In this document: in pieces, positions 1-12,176 of the stretch | How positions within the stretch are numbered: the first letter of the stretch is position 1 | Layout of the letters: every line of letters begins with the position of its first letter | NCBI GenBank assembly: GCA_000231825.2 | Contig: JH720293.1 | Span: 1,488,001-1,552,000, forward strand | Length of the DNA stretch: 64,000 nucleotides | From: Tetrahymena elliotti 4EA | Lineage: Eukaryota > Ciliophora > Oligohymenophorea > Hymenostomatida > Tetrahymenidae | Direction: 5' to 3' | Made by a program: the position numbers and the translations under genes | Notes under the pieces: model-generated | The model's database searches: none | What the model was told of the DNA's origin: nothing | The model's input: the letters and a program-made list of their open reading frames with translations, nothing else

Positions 1-239
1 TTATATTGGGTATCTTTTCTTATTTAATTACTTGGTATATTTTTTATTATAGAGCAATTTGAAATTCTTTTGCTTTTTTTTGTTTTGAAATAGTTATCCC
101 TATATCAACATATTTTATTAAAGCAGAACTTATCTATAATTTCTATTTAATGATTTTATTCTATGCTAATGCTATTTTCATGAATTTACATGCTATTTCT
201 TTAATCTAAGAATATTATTCATCTAATCCTTTTTATTAT

Positions 240-1096
240 TCATTTAAAAAAATTTTGATTCTTACATAAACCATAGAATCCAACAGCACCAAGAGTACCA
301 AGAGGACCAAATCTTTATTTTAATAAATAAAATTTAATTATAGACAATATTTTAGAAGGAATAACATATAAATTAAGGCTTTATTGAGCTTAGATATATT
401 TTTTGTAAATTTTACTATATTCTATATCTCTTTTTATCTAAAATGTTTGATTTTATTCCTTCAAATAATTATTATATTATTACTAATGGAAGAATTAGGT
501 CTATGAAATCTTTGTAATACCGTGGCTTCCAACGGGAAGGATTTGTCTGCACCATTTAGAAGCTTTTAGAATTAAATAATAATCATTTAATTTTTAATTA
601 AGTGCTAATTAAGTAAAGTACCAGTAGCCATTCCTAAAGTACCAACAATCCAAAGGGCAAAAGCTCTAGGGAAAGTGAAAGCCTTGCAATCTCTTTATAA
701 GAAATCATCCCAATTTCTGGCATACATCCATCTAAATAATAGTTATACAATATGTATTAATAAAACTTATTTCTTATTCATATGTTTATTGAATAAATGA
801 TGCAATCATTTTTAGTTTTTTGACACTATTTATCCCATTTTTGCAAGGATATTTGCTTTGATCTAAAATGCATCTTAACTAATTTAAAGAAAAGAGATGG
901 AGATATATAAGCTTATTCTTTACTTCTTATAAGTATCGACTACATAAGTTCTGTGATCAGTCAATTTACCTTCTCTAAGATTTTCAACAGCGATATTCAT
1001 AAATTGCTTGAAAGCGGGGTTATCACCATGCTCGTAGAAGGTATTAGGATCATACAACTTCTTTAATTCTTCTTCGGAGGCTGTTCCTTTCTTCAT
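240..1096 (-). CDS. Small multi-exon protein with a membrane-type helix, possibly mitochondrial
   Basis: Read with TAA/TAG as Gln. Exon 1 starts at the ATG at 1096 and begins MKKGTASEEELKKLYDPN, ending near 924. A clear intron (about 732-923, GTAAAG...TTTAG) joins it in phase to exon 2, which reads WMYARNWDDFLQRDC and then a hydrophobic stretch, FALWIVGTLGMATG, near 620-731. A last exon at 240-320 encodes a glycine-rich hydrophobic end, GPLGTLGAVGFYGL, and stops at TGA (240-242). The middle exon near 480-575 is open in several frames and I could not fix its splice sites. I do not recognise the family. A short soluble N-terminus followed by one or two hydrophobic segments would suit a small subunit of a mitochondrial inner-membrane complex, but that is inference. 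Codon use is less A/T-biased than the neighbouring gene, as expected for a well-expressed gene. Confidence 0.6.
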
Positions 1097-1788
1097 CTTA
1101 AGATCTATTACTTTATCTTCTTATTTATTTTCACTTTTTTATTATTAATATAAATATTTTCTCTTTTCAAGATTGCTTTAGATTTTTTTTCTTCTTTCTT
1201 TTGCTTCTTTCACATTTTTCCTTTTATATTATCAAAACAACCAGACAGATAGATAGATATTTGTTTGATTTTTATTTTATTATCTTCATTATTTTTTATT
1301 TATTGTTGTTGCTGATCCTTGTGCTGCTATTTTTTTTTGTATATATATCTAACTCTCGCCACCATTTTTATTTAATGTGCTTAATAACTTATAAAGCTAT
1401 AATTCAATTATCTTATTAGCAATTTCAAAACATTTTTGTTTTTATATAAAATATTTCACTAAATTGTAAATGAATTTTAATTTAACATTTTAACTAATCA
1501 CTGAATTCCAGCTCAAATTTTTGTTTGTTTAGCTTCAAAATAAGCTTAAATTTTTATTATTATTATTAATTTCAAAATTTAAAAGAATTAAATCTTATGT
1601 AAACCTAATTAAAGGCTAAACTTTTTTTAATAGGAAAAAATAAATTTATTTTACAGAGCAAATTTCCAATAATACAGGATGACTTAGTTTGCTTATTGGT
1701 ATAAAATAATTCTAATTAATATTGTTTTGATTTAATTTAAATTTAATAATATTATTTATAAAGTAAAATATAGGAATTTCAATTTAAA
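1097..1788. other. Intergenic, no gene seen
   Basis: A/T-rich stretch with poly-T and poly-A runs. The ORF at 1201-1419 (+) has T-rich hydrophobic low-complexity content and no start context or homology that I can see. Confidence 0.5.
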
Positions 1789-3283
1789 ATGAGGATGGAT
1801 TTAGATAAACAATATACTTAAATAATCATGACAGAAAAAAAATTTTAAGTAGTACATAAGTAATTAATTTTTAAAACCAACAAACATAGCTTAAATTTAA
1901 AATGAAATAAGATTTAAAAATTGATAGTAATCAAAGATATTCCTAAATTCATAAAATAAACAACATCTCTCCCTAAGTTTTAAGCAGAGTAAAGATAAAT
2001 TGAGAATAAAGTAACTAATTTTAGTATATTATAATAAATTAATGTAAATTATAAAGATAAATTAGCTATGTGATATAAAACCTTCTAGCTACTTTGTACA
2101 ATTTTTTATTTAATACATAGAAAAATAAGGTAACCTTCTCTACCTCGATGATGAAGTATTTCATTCTGATATAATTAAATTTTAAATAATTATGTTTAAA
2201 TAAAGATATTTCCAAAAATAGAAACTATTTGCTACTTAATTAAAATTCTGTGTCTGAGTTATGATAAGACATGTTTGATAGTAACTGATGGATATAAAGT
2301 AAGATTTTAAAAGTTTTTTAATTATTTTTAAATTATTTTTGATAATTAAGGTAGATAATTGGAAAATAAAAGTATAAAAATGGGTTCAAGAAAAAAAGAT
2401 ATCTAAAATTTAAAATTAAAATGACATAGTTTAGTCTTGTCCACTAGTGATTATTGTTAATTATGAGTACTTAAATAATAACTTTGAGTGTTTTTTTGCA
2501 ATTAATTTTGAAATTCTTATCATTGATATCCATGTTGATTAGATTAAAACAGAAAACTTAGAGAGCTTAAAGAAGTTAAGAAGTCAAATAAAATCAGTTG
2601 TAGTTATGGAAAACTAAGAAAGATTAAACAATATTGAAGACTACTGGTTTTATCTTGAAATATTGCATCCGACTATTTTTAGTTAGAAGAGATAAAAAAA
2701 ATATTTAAAAAGATATTCTACTTAACTTGAAAGCTAAGTATCATATCAAGAATTTAATTATATTTTATCAGAATTTTTTCAATCAAGTAAGACAAGAGAG
2801 AAGTATGATGAATGCTAATCTCTCTTCTAAAAGTTTAGTATAGAGTTGAATAATAACTAAAAAAAACAGGTTAAATTAATACAAAGAACTTTTAATGGAT
2901 ACGAAATTGATGAGTTTGCTAATATTGGCTATCATACTAATGAAGATATTAACATATATTTTTAATACTTGACAAACTTAAAAGAATAATTTAAAAACAT
3001 TATCTTAAAATATGTAAATTTATTAAAGAGAAAAACATTAGTGATTGCTGATGGAGATTAAGTATTATGTAAGCTGTTTAAAAAATATAAGAATACCTAA
3101 TTTGTTTCATCTGAGTCTGACTTAAACACCATAAACTTGTAGGAATTTGGCTAAATTTTGATACTTGAAGTAACTTTAAACAACTAAAACAAATATTTAT
3201 TTTTTCTAAAAAGATAGATTAAAACTACGAAGTAAAAAGAGCCTTTATTGAGAGAGTTAAACATGAAAAAATAAATAAAATGA
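1789..3283 (+). CDS. Unrecognised multi-exon protein
   Basis: The best-supported part is the last exon, open from about 2350 to the TGA at 3281-3283. It reads as a coherent charged protein, including VDNWKIKVQKWVQEKK, LNNIEDYWFYLEILHP and KTLVIADGDQVLCKLFKKY. An intron at about 2299-2349 (GTAAGATTTT...AATTAAG) joins it in frame to an upstream exon ending CLSYDKTCLIVTDGYK. Further 5', possible exons begin at ATG 1789 or near 1901; the start is unresolved and 1789 is an outer guess. No signal peptide or membrane segment is visible in the clear part. Alternating hydrophobic strands around the TDGYK/W segment loosely recall a nucleic-acid-binding OB fold, but this is only an impression and I assign no function. 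Confidence 0.5.
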
Positions 3284-3790
3284 GAGTGATATTTGTAGAG
3301 ATTGCAGAAACATTAGATTCTACATTAATTGATTATTTTATATCTTGAATGAATAAATAAAATTTTATGACATAGATAAAATTAGTAAATTTATTAATTT
3401 GTTATTGAATTGTAATGTTATTAAACATATTTCTAAATTTGTTTATTTTCTTCTTTTTTATTATTAAAAAAATTGTGGATAAATAAAAAAGAAAATTTAT
3501 GATTTGTTTATATTTTCTTGGCTGAGATAAATATATTATTGTGATAGTAAATGAACTAAAAGATATATTAAACAAACAATATTTTTATTTATTGATTAGC
3601 TTATTCCTTTTTATTTATTTTTAAAATTATGGTATAAAAATAGTGAAAGTAAAGAATTTTGTTACAGTTTTATAGTAAGTAATATTATTTAGGCTATAAA
3701 TAGTTAAACAAAAGCTTTTACAATTATTAATTACTATAAATATCTAAAATATATATTCTTTTATTTTATAAACTTTCAAACATAGTTTTT

Positions 3791-4768
3791 TCAAATGTAA
3801 GGAGCATAAGCTCTAGAGCAAATAGCACAAGTGTTAGCAATTTGGTTGGAGGTAACCTTAGCATCAAGATAGAAGTAACCCTTTTCACCAAAATCAGGAC
3901 CCCAAGAGTTCTTAACCTTCCAAGCAGCCTTGACAGAGTCATAACCAACAAGTAAGACACCGTGATTGATACTGGTACCACAGTTGTTGAAGATACCACC
4001 CTTATAGAATTAGAGGTTAGTAGCATCAATACCAACAGTAACGGGAGCCTTTTGAATAGCGGCAACGAGATCAGGGCACTACTTGATAGAAGTGTAACCA
4101 GAAACAGTCCAAGGGTGGGTCTTACCTTCGAGTCTGCACTTACCGTTCTTAGCTTCATAAGGATATTATTCTTCAGTAGTTAAACCAGTAGCCTTAACGT
4201 AGTCCAAAGCAACGTCTCTTAAACCACCACCGCAACCGCTGTTTTTAGTGTCACAGTCAATTAATTATTGTTCAGATAAGTTAGGGAGGACGTTCTTGTA
4301 GACGAAATTGGCACCTTCAACACCACCAGTGGTAGCAAAAGACCAACAACCACCACAACCACCTTGATTCTTAACAGGAGTGACAGCACCCTTGGCAACC
4401 CAATCAACATAGACATCTCCGTTAGCTTGGTAGGCTTGGAAGGCTTCAACAGATTCGTGGTTGGCTTCAGTAGGATTCAAGTAAAGACCAGCAAATTCAG
4501 CAGGAGTAAGGTCCATGAATTTGGTGACACCCATGGTAGGATCTTAGGAGGCGAATTTAACATTTTCAAAGAAAACATTCATTCTGTAAGCTTCCTCATC
4601 GGGATCAGCATCAGAGAATTTCTTGTGATAGGTCTACTTGAAGCTTTTCCACATGTTGATTTGGTCATCATTGTATTCAACTTAAGAGTGCTTGTTGACA
4701 AGCAAGAAAGAGGTTAAACCTAATAAGGTTAAACCCAAAGCAGCAGCGATAAGGTATTAAGTTCTCAT
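3791..4768 (-). CDS. Papain-family (cathepsin L-like) cysteine protease, 325 aa
   Basis: One uninterrupted reading frame from ATG (4766-4768) to TGA (3791-3793), 325 residues, the usual length of a cathepsin L-type preproenzyme. Residues about 5-24 form a hydrophobic signal or anchor ([18 protein letters not shown]). Residues 30-110 are the inhibitory propeptide, with the helical N-terminus seen in I29 domains. The mature enzyme starts near 120 ([15 protein letters not shown]). Catalytic residues are all present: oxyanion Gln135, nucleophile Cys141 in [10 protein letters not shown], His269 in [10 protein letters not shown] and Asn287 in KNSWG. SEQQLIDCD (165-173) and GCGGG are also conserved. 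One small departure is GGCW in place of the common GSCW next to the nucleophile. The hydrophobic N-terminus implies a lysosomal, phagosomal or secreted protease. Codons are rich in GGT/GCT/AAG, typical of strongly expressed ciliate genes. Confidence 0.95.
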
Positions 4769-6687
4769 TACTTTACTATGTTTTTATTTATTTTTTAATT
4801 AATTTAATTATATCAAATGTTAATGATTGTTCTAATTATTTAAAGCTAAAACCTGAAATTTCTTTATTTATTAATGAATAATGAAAAAAAATGCAAAATC
4901 CTTGTTTTATCAAAGTATATTTGAGCTTTAAATCAAATCTTTTACTATTTGATTGATTGATTGATCTAGAAAGGTTTTGATTATTAGTGTTATTTCTAAT
5001 TCTAAAGCGGTTAACCACCAAAAAAAAAACTAAATGGTTTACTCTTCAAAAATAAAGTCAAAAATATGCTTGTTAATGTTATTTTTCTCTTGAATCTATT
5101 AATTAAATTCTTTTATACAAAAATTCTTTTATAATTAACAATGAAAAAATCTTTCTCTGAGCAGAAAAGGAGCTTGATATTAGAAAGATCAAATATAAAA
5201 GAAAATTTTATTAGGAAGAGTGTTATAAAAGATTTTTAAAATGATATTGTCTCCATTTATTTTCCTCTTTGAAATATTTTATTTTTTATCTTTTTAAAAA
5301 TGTTACTAGATAATATTTCTAAGTAACTATTACTAAGACCTTTTTATTTATGTAAAGTATTGTAATTAACAACAAAAAATATTTTTTTATATCTTCAACT
5401 AATTCTCGTTGAGCAAAATTTAGTTACATCATCAATAAATTTAGTTTTTTATTTTTCTTTTGATTTTAAATCTAAATTATCTTTATTTCATCTATATTTA
5501 GATTTTTTTATTTTCATTTATTAATATTTAGTTAACGTTAGATATATAAGAGGATTTTAAGTTATAAAAAGCTAAATAAATAACAAATTAAATTTATTTT
5601 TTTTCTCTTGAAATGAAATCATATAACATTTTTTTTCTCTTTTATTACTTAAAATATTATAAAGTTATTTTTAGATTTAAAAAAATAAAATTCCAAAATC
5701 TAAAATCTTTTATTAAATTTTACTAAACATCTTCAAGAAATTTTATTTTAATTTTTAATGTAGCTTATTAAAACAAATAAAAAATGTTTGATTTTTAGTT
5801 TTTTCTTCTTCTTTCAGTGCTCTCTTTTACAGTAATATCTGGAATGATTAATGACATAACAATATTAGCAATTTTATATTTTAATAATTATTATTATATT
5901 TTAAACTAGATGAAATATTGAAAACTAAAAACTTTTGACTATTTTACCAATTAGATTTATTTATTGAATAAAAACTTATTTTAAACTAGATTAAATGTCA
6001 AGATATTTTAGATTTATCAAAACACATAAACTGATTTCTTGATTTAACAATAATATTTAAATATTTATTTCATATTTATTTCATATTTTAATATTACCTA
6101 TTCAAAAAGTATTAGTAAATAAGAAAAAGAGTAATATCAAATATTATTTTTATTTTGAAGTAAAAGTACTAAAAAATTAAAATTTATTCAACAAAAAAGA
6201 TTTAATTTTATTTTCTTTTAAAAATTTTAATTTGTAAAAAAATGTAACATTAAGCTTTATTTTCTCTGTTCAAAAAGTTTAAACTCTAAACAAATTTTTA
6301 AAAGATTGAAAAAGAATGAGATAGCTTGAAAAATAATTATTTGAAAATCTTTAAAACATTTATTTAGGAAAATAGATTGAAAATTGAAGAAAAAAAATAA
6401 CAAATTTTTAAATTCAAATCATTATTGCTAAAAAATTAAAAAGATAATCAAGTAACCAACCATATTTTTTTTGAAATAATTTGAAGTGTTTCTTTATGAA
6501 CTTTTTTTTAGATTTATTATTTTAAAAAAGAATGTTTTCATAATAATTAATTGATATTTCATTATTGAATTTGTAAAACCCTAAAAATTTTTATTAAAAT
6601 TTAATTTTGGTATCTAAGAATAATAATAAACAAAATAAAAAGAAAATATCAGATTAAATATTCTTTTTTAATCAATTAATTCAATAG
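4769..6687. other. Long intergenic region, no gene seen
   Basis: About 1.9 kb of A/T-rich DNA with many poly-T tracts, probably holding the divergent promoters of the protease gene (-) and the long membrane-protein gene (+). A short minus ORF at 4836-5021 has no family resemblance and is probably chance. No RNA gene was recognised. Confidence 0.5.
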
Positions 6688-9600
6688 ATGAAAAAGTAAA
6701 CTTACTAAAGTAGACCTAATATTTTACTGCCTATTTTTTTTAGCTTTTATTTTTTGAGGCTTATTTTGGCTGGAGAAACAAAATATTTATATCTTGAGCC
6801 TGAAAAACAAGTATATTATGATGATTAGCTTATTAGTATAGGAGATGTTTAAGAATATGTTTTAATTTTGAACAACGAGCTCTTACATTATAAAGATAAA
6901 CATATTATTTTGGAGATAATTAACTTTAAAAATGACACAATAATGCCATTTGATGTATATGACTAGTAAAGTTTAACTATTCAAAGATGCCAATAGCCAT
7001 TTTACTAGTAATTATTAACGTGTGTTATTTTAAATGAAGAGATACATTAGGTCTAATAATAATCAAAACTTAATCCTAAATTTAAAAATTTTACTTCATA
7101 TAAAATATCAATAAAATGTATCAAAAACTGTAAATTTAATCTTTTAGCTATTTTTAGTGATGCAAAGCATGAAACTTTGAGCTATTACTGCTTAAAGTAA
7201 CTAAGTAATTAGGATGATAAATATCCCTTTTCTCTTTATTTTGATAATGGTATTATCTTATTTGATTTTGTTAAGCTTAAAGATGAGTTTGAAATGTAAG
7301 ATACTATAATGATAAAAAAAAATATTATTAGTGTATTAAAACCTCCTTAAGATATAATTTATCTGTTTTTAATCAACAAATTTAAGAAAACTTTTATGCG
7401 TCTACAATAAATTTAGATTATCAAAATAAATGAATTTAACTAAAACTAGGCAACAATATCATAAATGTTTAATTATGCTTTTTTTACCTTAGGTAAAGTA
7501 ACCATTTCATTAGGTAGTGAAAAAATTCATTTAAAAGAAGCTACTTTCTCTTAATTTTTAAATAAAAATTTTAACTCTGGCAAAATTAAAATAGAAAGTT
7601 AAGATACCAAAGATTCCTACATAGGTATTGCCACTCAAGCGATTGGAATTAATCTTGAATTTTATTGTTTTATATACAATTATTTAGATTTAACTTATAT
7701 TTTACAAATGGGTATTATAAATTATGAGCAAATTTGTTTTGAATCATTGATAGATAATGTTTAACTAACATTTATTACAGAGAACGAAAATGGTCATCAG
7801 AGTTTAAACAAAGAAATGAAAAAACAAAGTACATTTTGTTAAACTTAGACTTTAAAAAACTAGCTAACAAAAATGATAATTGAAAGTATTTTTTTGTTAT
7901 TAATTTAATATATTAATTAAAATTTTAAAAGGAAACAGCCATATGACTGCTGGTATACTTAAGATTAATAGATTAAAATATTTTTTAAACATTGATTAAA
8001 AAGATAATTCAGTTTTTTAAATTTTCAATTTGAAAGATATTTCAAAGTAAATTATTATTGAAAAATTGAATGAAAATTTTAAAATCACTTTTACACTTCT
8101 TAAAATTTCAAACAAAGTAAATTTATTTGAAGAGTTTCTATTTTGTTGAAATAATGTACTATTTTTAAAAAAAGGAAAATGTAAATGGGTTAGATAATAA
8201 ATAACCAAAAAGACTTTAAAGTATTTAATAGCAATGTTTTACTATAAACAAAGGAAATTAATAGATAATAACTTTAGATTTTGATGATGATATTCTTTTT
8301 TAAGATAACCATTATTTAATGATTTAACCATTTCAATTCACAAAAAACTTTCAGATAATTTTATTTTGGTTTAGTAATAAATATAATTCTTTTGTATCTA
8401 CTTATGAATAAAAATAAATCCATTAAAATATTGAAGTTGTTATTGATCCTTATAACTTAAAAGAGGATTTTGCTTTAGTGTTTTGCAATTTATAGATCTA
8501 AATTGCTTAAATAATAGAAGATGATTTTGATCTTGATTTAATATATCTACCTATTTTTTCTTCTCTTAATTTTCAAAAAAGTAAATTAAGAATTGAAAGT
8601 GATGGAAAAATACATTTAAAATTCAATATTTTGTGTGAAAATTATTCTCTAAATCCAAAGTTACTATAAAATGATAGCTAAAATAATTTAATAAGTATTA
8701 GATAGGCTTAGTGTTTTACTTCTTAGTCTATAAAAATCTCTGACTTTGAATTCCAAGAATATTCTACTCTTTACTTGTAGAATTATTTATCTTCAAAAAT
8801 TTTGGAATATGAAGATAATATATTTATTATTAAAACAAATCCGAATAGTTTCATAAAGAATGAATATGATATAATTTGTAAAATGTGTTTTTCTAATAAA
8901 AAATAGATTACAATAATTTCTAATACAAATACCATAGATTTAAGATTAGGGGATGCTGATATCGTGAAATTAAATCAATAATATTTTGATTTTAACTTTA
9001 ATTCAAAAAGAAAATTTTTATTTTTAAGCAAGAATAAGCCCTATATTACCTTTCTATTTAGTAATAATATATCTCCAATTTAAAATTATTAAGATTTCTA
9101 AAGTTTTAATTCTGTAGATTATGGTCCTTCACAAACTGTACATATATAATAGAATTTTTCATTTTTAGAGAATAAAAATAAATAAAATTACGTAGTTTTT
9201 TGCGAATCAACAGAATAAACTTAAGCTTTGATTTATTCAACTTAGAGCTATATAATTGCAATAGGTATTTTAAAATTTTCCTTTTTTAATTATTTAGTGA
9301 TAATTTTTACTTTGGTATTTAAATGAATATTTAAACTTAAATACAATTCTTTGTAAAATTTGATTTAATTCTAATTTAAAAAATAGAAGAAATGAAATAA
9401 AACCTGAATTATGAATTCTAAGACGAATATAAGAGATATATCTTTTTCTTCAAATAACTGAAATAAAATGATGAAAAAGATTTTCTGTTTATCATGGATT
9501 TCGAGTACTCGCCAAGAAATAATACTTTTTATAATGTTTATTTTAAAAATATTAAACAATTTAAAATAGATATTTTAGTAGATGGTAAATAATCTATTTA

Positions 9601-11652
9601 CTTCTAGTCAAATTAAATAACTATTGAATTACAGAAAAAAGTTAACAATGCTTATGACCTTTATTTAAGCGAAACCTAAGTACAAAACATTAAATTTAAC
9701 CTAAAGTGCCATAAGTTAATTCATCTTAATGAAAAAGAAAATTATTTTAGAGATTTATCCTAAGAAAACTTTATGATATTATTTATCTTTAAATTAAAAA
9801 AATATGTCAATTATAAAATATAAGTTTCTGAAGAGCTCTTTTAGTAAAACTAAAAATCTATAGGAATGGCATAATATTTAACTAATTTAATTACATAAGT
9901 TTAATATATCTCTTCAACTGATTTCTTAAAAAACCATATTTCTTTTCCTATTTAATCTTAAGAATTTGAATTTAATTAGTAAAAATAATAGTATTAGTAT
10001 AACTATTTAATATTATCATTTTATAAAGTACCCAAAACCTTTAGTATAAAAATCTAGTAGACACCCTAATATCTTATTATAAATTAATACCGTTAAATAT
10101 TAAGCATTTATAAGTATGCACTCGTATTAGTTGATGACTCATTAAAATATAATAGTTTACGTTTTTAATGTTAAAATTCAAAATGTTTAGTTGTAGAAAC
10201 TAAATGTAATTAAGACGTTATAGAAGAAATCAAAAGCAAAAAAATGCAAGATTTGTTTGAGTGCTAATCTGATTTGAAATAAGATAAGTATATTTTTCCA
10301 CACATTAGCTATCCAACATCATCTCTTGATTTAACTTCAGAGTATTTGAAAGTAATTTATTTTTTAATATTAAATACATAAATTTATCTATTAAATTTAA
10401 AAAGAAAGATAATTAGTTTTGTTTAGTTATTCTAAACTCTTTGTAGAGCGAGGAATTGCTTAAAGTTGAAATTTTTGAAGAAAAAAATAAAAATCTCATC
10501 TTCCCACTTTTCGAATAGGGCATGAGTGAGTTACCAGAATTATAAAATTAAGTTTTATCATTTTATTATTAAAAATCTGATTAATAAATTTTCTACTTGA
10601 ATTTATTCTATTTAGATTTTAACAAACTGAACCAACTAATAAATTACTTTAATGAAGATGTTCATATAATTAAAAATAACTATTAATTTCATTTTTAAAT
10701 TGAAATATCTAATAGAGTTTAGTACTTAGAATTGTTAAGTTAAATTTAAAAAAAATGTTGTTACCAGTATCAAACTAAATTGTTCGCTTATTTAAGCTAG
10801 TCGAAATTAGATAAAGTCATTTATTTATTTGAATTAGCAATAAATTTAAAGGTTCCAGTAGAGAATGAAATATTTCAAATATGCTTTCTTATTGGGATTA
10901 AGTTTGGCATAAAATATGAAATAAAACTCACTAATTAGGAATCTAGCTAAAATCATGTGCTTCTTTCCCAAAATGAGATTATTATGATTTTAAGTAATCA
11001 TTAAAAGATCTCTCAAAATGATATAAAAGTTAAAAAACTTTCTGATATTATGGTAGTTTTTATTATTTTTAAAACTCAAAGCAGAAATCAATTAAATTAT
11101 ATTGAAGTAAAATCATTTGATAAAATATAATCTTATTTAAATTCTTACCATTTCCAAGAAAACTAAGCAATATATGAAAAATCATAAAGCTCATAAAATA
11201 TCAATATTTTATTTAAATCTGTAATGCCAAACACAAACTCTTCTCTCAGATAAGATTTTAAAAAAATAAATTATAAAGTATGCTTACTAAAAAGTTAGAC
11301 TCCAACAAGTGATAATACTTTGCAAAATAATTTTAATAAAAATAATTTTTGCCATTTTTATGTTGAAGATTCAAATATGAATTTAGAGTAGTCATAGTAT
11401 ATTCAGGCAGATTAATTTTAGCTAATATAAAATTAGATAGAAGAAATTTATTAAGTTGAAATATAAGCAACAGTAATAAAAGATATAATTCTTACTTTAA
11501 ATTATCCTTAATTTAATATTTCAATAGTAAGAGATAAATAAAATAACAATCTTTTAAAAATATTGTTTATAATTTTATTACTCAACATAACTCTTATACT
11601 AATCTTTTATTATAAAAAGTAAAATTTAATTAACTAAAATAAATTTACTTGA
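6688..11652 (+). CDS. Very long secreted or type I membrane protein, roughly 1,500 aa
   Basis: The frame from ATG 6688 begins with a basic start and a hydrophobic segment (ILLPIFFSFYFLRLILAG) resembling a signal peptide. It then runs with only TAA/TAG to about 7990, is open again from about 8260 to 9320, and from about 9385 to the TGA at 11650-11652. The end carries a strong transmembrane helix (LLKILFIILLLNITLILIFYY) and a short basic tail. Introns explain some frame changes: about 9263-9384 (GTATTTTAAA...AAAATAG) and about 10350-10430. The junctions between 7900 and 8260 are unresolved, with two or three short overlapping frames. One signal sequence and one C-terminal anchor favour a single type I protein over two genes, though the hydrophobic stretch near 9240-9320 leaves two tandem proteins possible. 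Content is Gln, Asn, Lys, Phe and Ile rich with scattered Cys. I do not recognise the family. Confidence 0.5.
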
Positions 11653-12176
11653 ATTATTAAGTATGTGAATTTTTATTTATAATTATATAATATATTTTTC
11701 TAAACAAATTTCATATTATTTATTGAAAATACATTTAATTAAAGTAATTAGTAATCAAACATTTTTATGGATTTTTTACCAATTTTTGTTTAAGCATTAT
11801 TTTAATAAAAAATTCTAAGAAATTTTTCATGTATTATTACAACTATTTAAAAGAATTATTATCTTATTTTAATAATTAACTGAATTGCTAAATAACAATT
11901 TTTATCTTTTAAAAAAGTAAATAATTTGATATTTTTAACAAAGATTTGCTCAATAAACAAAAATAATTTTTGAACTAGATTTTATTTTGGGAATAAATTT
12001 TAAATTTTATAAGATGAATTATTTCATCATTGAGTATATTGAGTTTTGCATTTGTTTAAATAAAATTTAATTAATTTGAGAAAATTATTTTTAATTATTA
12101 TTCAAGAAAAAATACAATTTTTTTAACAAAAATATAAATTGTTACTAAAAAAGCTAACAATTAGGATAAATTATTT
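11653..12176. other. Convergent intergenic region
   Basis: A/T-rich spacer between two genes that end towards each other. It probably carries both 3' ends; no coding signal seen. Confidence 0.5.

Noticed and set aside
1201..1419. Hydrophobic 72-codon ORF
   Set aside because: Driven by T-rich low-complexity DNA; no motif or splice context supports it.
3766..4717. Several ORFs on both strands overlapping the protease
   Set aside because: Shadows of the 325-codon papain-family frame, which carries all catalytic motifs.
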